Below are positions 62,931-64,000 of a DNA stretch of 64,000 nucleotides, piece after piece. The position numbers were made by a program, and so were the translations under genes. The DNA comes from Pseudomonas kermanshahensis. Its GTDB lineage: Bacteria; Pseudomonadota; Gammaproteobacteria; Pseudomonadales; Pseudomonadaceae. The notes beneath the pieces are model-generated. The model saw only the letters and a list, made by a program, of their open reading frames with translations, did not search any database and had not been told where the DNA came from. Position 1 is the stretch's first letter; each line of letters starts with the position of its first letter. The DNA lies in assembly GCF_014269205.2 (NCBI RefSeq), contig NZ_JABWRY020000001.1:5194001-5258000 (forward strand). The letters are read 5' to 3'.

Positions 62931-63008
62931 GGCCTCTTCGCGGGTAAACCCGCTCCCACAGGAAATGGGTATCGCTTGTGTGGGAGCGGGTTTACCCGCG
63001 AAGAGGCC
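62931..63008. repeat. REP pair after yccS
   Basis: Arms GGCCTCTTCGCGGGTAAACC and the complement ending GGTTTACCCGCGAAGAGGCC. Confidence 0.88.
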
Positions 63009-63025
63009 AGCACGGGCATTAGAGG

Positions 63026-63763
63026 TCAAAAGCCATGCTGGCGTAACAAGCGCGCATAACTGCCATCAGCTTTCATCGCCGCAATCGCCTGTTCGAACCG
63101 TTCGACAATCTGCTGGTGTTGCGGGTGTTTCAGGCTGACCAGAATATGCAGGCTGTTCTGCGCCAGTGGCGGGTCGATCAGTTCCACACCATCACGCACC
63201 GCCTGCGGTTCGCGCTGCAGGTTGTAACGGGCCACGTATTCATCTTCTACCGCCAGGTTCACCCGGCCTGCCGCCAACATGCGCACGGCTGACGAGAAAT
63301 TGCGCACAGGCACTTTGTGCAAGCGGGTGTCGCCGTCGAAATCGGGCGAGTAGGCATAGTCACGCACCACGGCAATGCTGTAGGGGTACAAATCGGCAGC
63401 ATGCTGATAGTCAAACGCCTCACCCTTGCGCTTGAGCAAGCGGATGCGGTTAGTCAGGTAGGCGTCGGAAAACTGGCCGATGCGCGCACGCGCGTCGTTG
63501 CGCCAGGCATTGATCAACACGTCGTAACGCCCTTCGCCGACGCCCATCAAGGCCCGTGCCCAGGGCACTTCTTCGAACGCACTGGTGTATCCGGCCCGGG
63601 CCAGCGCCGTGGTGACGATGCTGGTCGCCAAACCGCCGCCGGGCATGCTGGTGTCGGTAAACGGTGGCCAGTTGTCCGCCACAAGCCGCAGCTTGCCGTA
63701 ACCCTGGGCGGGCGAGGCCAGCATCACTGCCAGCAACCCCAGAACACAAAGCAGTGGCCGCAT
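63026..63763 (-). CDS. Periplasmic solute-binding protein, family 3 type
   Basis: 245 residues from the ATG at 63763 (AAGGA 7 bases upstream), with a signal peptide ending at PAQG. Mature part KLRLVADNWPPFTD is the typical start of transporter substrate-binding domains of the family 3 kind. No permease or ATPase gene is adjacent, so it may serve a remote transporter or be a signalling component. Ligand unknown. Confidence 0.85.
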   Translation of the reverse strand: MRPLLCVLGLLAVMLASPAQGYGKLRLVADNWPPFTDTSMPGGGLATSIVTTALARAGYTSAFEEVPWARALMGVGEGRYDVLINAWRNDARARIGQFSDAYLTNRIRLLKRKGEAFDYQHAADLYPYSIAVVRDYAYSPDFDGDTRLHKVPVRNFSSAVRMLAAGRVNLAVEDEYVARYNLQREPQAVRDGVELIDPPLAQNSLHILVSLKHPQHQQIVERFEQAIAAMKADGSYARLLRQHGF

Positions 63764-63983
63764 GCTCAAGTCCTTTCGCAATGGAGGGCACACACTGTGT
63801 AGGCGGTCTGCACCACAACTGCCGCTGAGCGTACACAAAGCTGCGGCCGAAGGCAGCGGACAATAGTGTCATTTTGCCTCTATTTTGGCCGAAGGCTGCA
63901 TGACACCGCCTGCAGCAATCAGCCACTCGTCGGTAGCCTTGGGATTTGCGATGATCGACGGATCATTCAAGGAGTTCCTGCCC
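63764..63983. other. Intergenic region at window end
   Basis: About 220 bp between the divergent solute-binding gene and the gene starting at 63984. No gene is seen. Not otherwise interpretable. Confidence 0.5.
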
Positions 63984-64000
63984 ATGTCCATTGACTGGCT
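63984..64000 (+). CDS. Start of a gene cut by the window end
   Basis: ATG with AAGGAG 9 bases upstream, reading M-S-I-D-W before the window ends. Too short to identify. Confidence 0.55.

Overview
The window is a stretch of chromosome from a fluorescent Pseudomonas, most likely the P. putida group. The evidence is high-GC coding DNA, almost full coding density, many paired REP elements of Pseudomonas type, and a gene order typical of the genus (psd, serB, parC/parE, cpdA, nudF, thiC, tolC, waaA, hldE, msbA, putP/putA, dbpA). No tRNA, rRNA, CRISPR array, prophage or complete insertion sequence was found.

Layout. 1-4100: end of a rhodanese gene, psd (phosphatidylethanolamine synthesis), serB (serine synthesis) and, divergent from serB, an AhpA/YtjB-type membrane protein. 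4256-14548 is mostly on the minus strand: an orphan PqiC-type lipoprotein, then a tight operon read nudF, DUF1249, cpdA, yqiA, parE, a phytase-like secreted protein, a retropepsin-like protease and parC. A decayed tandem duplication lies between yqiA and cpdA, with fragments of cpdA, parE and yqiA and a second copy of their intergenic REP segment. 14734-19188: a DUF3298 lipoprotein, then thiC under a TPP riboswitch followed by the pyrimidine-precursor transporter cytX. 19189-26519: tolC, waaA, a LysR regulator, an SMR efflux protein, and a three-gene unit (FAD oxidoreductase, aldo/keto reductase, unknown).

26680-40088 is the lipopolysaccharide core/lipid A region: hldE (heptose precursor), msbA (flippase), an O-antigen ligase, a kinase-fold protein lacking the usual catalytic Asp, four glycosyltransferases (including Ssg- and WapH-like), dnpA (PIG-L deacetylase linked to persistence), a mig-14-like gene and a carbamoyltransferase. 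The order closely follows the P. aeruginosa hldE to carbamoyltransferase block as I remember it. Next come rlmJ and the divergent putP/putA pair, whose intergenic region carries seven GTTGCA-type PutA sites.

47655-56320 holds a long acyl-CoA dehydrogenase, a probable acquired cassette (EamA exporter, Fe(II)/2-oxoglutarate oxygenase, EgtD-like methyltransferase, divergent LysR regulator) and a TldD/PmbA pair. A degenerate second copy of the 3' end of the dehydrogenase gene sits just beyond the LysR gene, so the cassette is bracketed by a native gene end and a tail remnant, as expected for an insertion scar. This cassette is the best candidate for an undescribed small-molecule pathway: a methyltransferase, an oxygenase, an exporter and a dedicated regulator. 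56450-64000: an MFS exporter, dbpA, a BaiN/HI0933-type flavoprotein, a YccS-type membrane protein, a periplasmic solute-binding protein and the first codons of one more gene.

All calls come from reading the sequence and from family knowledge; no database search was possible. Percent identities are hand counts.
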